Assembly: GCA_016719535.1 (NCBI GenBank)
Contig: JADJYX010000026.1
Span: forward strand, 93,290-157,289
Length of the DNA stretch: 64,000 bases
Source of the DNA: Rubrivivax sp.
GTDB lineage: Bacteria; Pseudomonadota; Gammaproteobacteria; Burkholderiales; Burkholderiaceae_C
Reading direction: 5' to 3'
The notes beneath the pieces were generated by a model. That model was not told the DNA's origin, made no database searches, and worked only from the letters and a program-made list of their open reading frames with translations. How positions within the stretch are numbered: position 1 is the first letter of the stretch; each line of letters starts with the position of its first letter. The translations under genes and the position numbers were made by a program. Below, in pieces: positions 61,500 to 64,000 of this stretch.

Positions 61500-62983
61500 C
61501 GGTTCATACCCGGCTTGGCCAGCCGGCTCCACTACGAACGCCACCGACCGGAGCAGACCACGCTGTACCGCCTGGTCCAGCAGCATGCGGCCAGCTTCAT
61601 CGCCCACACCGAGGCCAGCACGGACGCCGAGTTGCCGCGGTTCATCAGGACGGGTTCGACGCCTTCCTCGAGTGCGGCATCCTGGCGCATGGATTCCTGC
61701 GGCTTACGCTGCGGCGAGTGCGGCCACGACAAGCTGCTGGCCTTCAGCTGCAAGCGCCGGGGATTCTGCCCCTCTTGCGGCGCCCGGCGCATGTCGCAGA
61801 CCGCTGCGCACCTGGTCGACCACGTCATCCCGCACGTGCCGGTGCGGCAATGGGTGCTGTCGCTGCCGATCCGCTGCGCGTGCTGCTGGCCCGCGCAGCC
61901 GGAACTGGTCACGCCGGTGCTGCAGGTGGTGCAGCGTGGTCACGCGACATCTGCTGCGGCAGGCGGGGCTCAAGGCTGGCGAAGGTCACGGCGGCGCCGT
62001 CACGCTGATCCAGCGCTTTGGCTCGGCCGCCAACCTCAACATCCACCTGCACTGTCTGGTACTGGACGGGGTGTACTGCTGCGACGCCGATGGTTCGCCG
62101 GCCTTCATTGAGGCGGATGCGCCCACCGACGACGAATTGCACGCGCTGCTGCAGGCCGTCATCGCCCGGCTGATGAAGATGCTCACGCGCCGGGGCGTGC
62201 TGGTCGAAGCATGGGCCAGACCTACCTGGCCGAGCCGGATGCCGACGGCGAGGCGCGCACGCTGCGGCCGCTGCAGGCCGCGGCCATCACCTACCGAATC
62301 GCCTTCGGGCCGCGCCGCCAGGCAGAAGGTGCTGACCCTGAGAGGCGCGATGCCGCGCGAGGACTCGGCCCGCCAGCCGCTGTGCGCCGACATCGACGGA
62401 TTCAGCCTGCACGCCGCGGTGCGGGTCGAAGCCCATGACCGCAAGCGGCTGGAGCAGCTGTGCCGCTACATCACCCGGCCGGCGCTTTCCGACGAACGGG
62501 TGCAGGTCAATGCCGCCGGGCAGGTCGAGCTGAAGCTGAAGACACCGTGGCGCGACGGCACGACGCATCTGGTCTTGAGCCCGCTGGAGTTCATGCAGCG
62601 GCTTGCGGCGCTGGTTCCCCGGCCGCGTCTGCATCTCATCAGGTTCCACGGCGTGCTGGCGCCCAACGCCAAGCTGCGGTCCCTGGTGGTGCCGCAAGGG
62701 CCGAGGTGGAGGAACGGGCCACCGCAGCCGTTGCCGCCAGCGAATGCGTGGTCCAGACCGAGACTAACCCGGACCGGCCGGACCGACCGCACCGAGTAGC
62801 AGGGCGCGGCTACTCAAGCGCGTGTTCGACATCGACATGCAGCACTGCCCCAACTGCGGCGCCGGGAGCTCAAGATCATCGCGGCCATCCTGGGCGACCG
62901 GTGATCGAGAAGATCTGACCCACCTGGGACTGGATCCGCAGCCGCCGCCCAGAGGCCGAGCGCGCGAGGCGCGGCAAGACTGA
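61500..62983 (+). pseudogene. IS91-family transposase, broken into several frames
   Basis: Frames between 61500 and 62983 together spell an IS91-type HUH transposase: YERHRPEQTTLYRLVQQHAA, CGECGHDKLLAFSCKRRGFC (N-terminal zinc finger), GAVTLIQRFGSAANLNIHLH (HUH-like His pair), LEQLCRYITRPALSDERVQV (catalytic Tyr region), HLVLSPLEFMQRLAALVPRP and a final CPNCGAG finger. At least four frame changes occur (near 61650, 61870, 62210 and 62320, plus more after 62700). The ends of the element were not found. IS91 moves by rolling circle and can carry neighbours. Confidence 0.85.
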
Positions 62984-63486
62984 AGCCGCCTGAGCCGCGT
63001 CGACCGTCCCGGACACCGTACACATCACAAGGGCTGCGCAGCCTGGCGCCAGTGGCCGGTGGCGCTGCGCCCGCGTGCGGACTGGATGGCGGAAAACACA
63101 GGGTCAACCCCGAGATCAAGGCCCAACGAGCGCGAGGCGAGCCGTCAGGGGCGGGCCGAATCCAGACAAGGCAACGGCCCAGGCGCCAGTTCCAAGCCAT
63201 CCAGGCAGGCATCGGCTGCCCACCCAGGGCTGAGTCGGGCTTTCCAGGCTTTTCACAGACCAGACCGTTTGAAATTCCTATGCGCGCTCGTCGTCGGACT
63301 CATCGCGCAGCGTCCCACGCATCGCAGGCACCGGGCATCGAAACCTCCTGGCATCGACTCCCATGCTGAACATGACAGAGCGGCACAGGTGCTGCAGGCA
63401 ATCGGCGCCGGAGCACGCCGACCGAGTGCAACCAGTTCGAGCGACGACAGTCGCGGGACCGCGGTCGAGTCCACGTCGGTTGTCCT
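62984..63486. other. Intergenic stretch without a supported gene
   Basis: No domain is recognised in any frame. It follows the decayed IS91 transposase and precedes a Bug gene that converges on it. It could hold the IS91 terminus, but I cannot place it. Confidence 0.4.
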
Positions 63487-64000
63487 TCAGTCCAACGTTG
63501 CGCCCGTGAGCTTCACCAGCCCTTCGTAGCGGGCCAACTCGGAGCGCCAGAACTTCGAGAACTCGTCGGGCGAGCCGGCGCGCACCTCGGCGCCGACATC
63601 GGCCAGCCGCTTGGCAAGGTCGCCCGTCTTGAGCGCCTGGTTGATGGCCGTGTTGACCTTCGTGACCACCGCAGCGGGTGTGTTGGCCGGCGCGGCGATG
63701 CCGTACCAGGCGTTCATGACCATGCCCTTGATGCCGAGTTCGTCGAAGGTCGGCACGTCAGGCAGCGCGGGATGGCGCTTTTCGGCCGCGACGGCCAGCG
63801 CACGGATCTTGCCGCCCTTGATGTGCGGGAAGGCGCCGGTGTCGAACATGAGATCGAGTTGCCCGCCCATGACGTCGGTCAGCGCCGGGCCGCTGCCCTT
63901 GTACGGCACGTGCGTGAGGTCGATCTTGGCCACCGACTTGAACAGCTCACCCGCCAGGTGTGCCGACGCGCCGACGCCGCCCGAGCCGTAGCTCAGCTTG
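63487..64000 (-). CDS. Bug-family solute-binding receptor (5' end beyond window)
   Basis: The C-terminal ~170 residues of a Bug protein. The frame, open to the window edge, reads KLSYGSGGVGASAHLAGELF, VAKIDLTHVPYKGSGPALTD, VMGGQLDLMFDTGAFPHIKG and PTFDELGIKGMVMNAWYGIA, ending YEGLVKLTGATLD. It is intact in this part, with no frameshift. It binds a carboxylate ligand in the periplasm; the ligand is not predictable. Confidence 0.93.
   Translation of the reverse strand, partial: KLSYGSGGVGASAHLAGELFKSVAKIDLTHVPYKGSGPALTDVMGGQLDLMFDTGAFPHIKGGKIRALAVAAEKRHPALPDVPTFDELGIKGMVMNAWYGIAAPANTPAAVVTKVNTAINQALKTGDLAKRLADVGAEVRAGSPDEFSKFWRSELARYEGLVKLTGATLD

Overview
The window is GC-rich (roughly 70 percent by eye). 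Gene content and order (smc, queF, dapC-dapD-pilT/U-dapE-prmB-ABC-F, ohrR-ohr, many Bug/TTT receptors) point to a betaproteobacterium of the order Burkholderiales, probably the Rubrivivax/Leptothrix/Ideonella group. This assignment comes from recognised protein families and synteny; no database was searched. No rRNA or tRNA gene was seen.

Region 1 (1-12.2 kb) is core chromosome: the N-terminal two thirds of SMC; queF for queuosine with a translationally coupled SET-domain protein; a tightly overlapping lysine/peptidoglycan operon (dapC, dapD, a PilT/PilU ATPase, dapE, prmB, an ABC-F ATPase); the peroxide pair ohrR-ohr; and a small CxxC protein closed by a clear terminator. A nitrate-sensor-like chemoreceptor and an acyl-CoA synthetase follow (12.2-16 kb).

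Region 2 (16-37.8 kb) reads as a phosphate-starvation (Pho) island. Eight 18-bp direct repeats of the PhoB-box form (7 bp, 4 bp, 7 bp, near CTGTCAT-N4-CTGTCAC) lie 22-67 bp upstream of start codons. The genes they precede, or that follow in the same operons, include a secreted phosphatase-like propeller protein, a secreted metallophosphoesterase, a long PhoU/DUF47-like protein coupled to a PPDK-like kinase that lacks its PEP domain, a GAF-PP2C/STAS/HATPase partner-switching set, a GT4 glycosyltransferase, a membrane-anchored class III aminotransferase, a PlcP-type phospholipase C and an unusual pyruvate kinase. Interleaved are LplT, a phosphatidylserine decarboxylase, a GT28 (MGDG-synthase-like) glycosyltransferase and UDP-glucose dehydrogenase. 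Together these suggest replacement of phospholipids by (glucurono)glycolipids: PlcP makes diacylglycerol, the dehydrogenase makes UDP-glucuronate, and the glycosyltransferases build the head group.

Region 3 (37.9-64 kb) is accessory. An IS256-family element with a perfect 8-bp target duplication splits a HAD_SAK-type gene. Lnt with a large C-terminal extension, a lipoprotein-like hypothetical and a secreted SGNH hydrolase follow. From 44.1 to 50.9 kb there is a cluster of toxin-antitoxin genes and wreckage, including a PIN toxin split by a 2.1-kb element of very skewed composition with IS21-like ends, and an ISL3 element. A P4-type integrase, an excisionase-like/PIN pair, a short Wadjet JetA-like remnant, a GntR-Bug-amidohydrolase catabolic operon, a complete IS66 (tnpA-tnpB-tnpC) that cuts a sensor kinase, a decayed IS91 transposase and a Bug receptor running off the end complete the window.

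Many genes, mostly after 35 kb, carry single-base frameshifts in short homopolymers, often in compensating pairs and even inside otherwise intact transposases. This suggests residual sequencing error as well as true decay, so the frameshifted genes are described by the protein that both frames spell.
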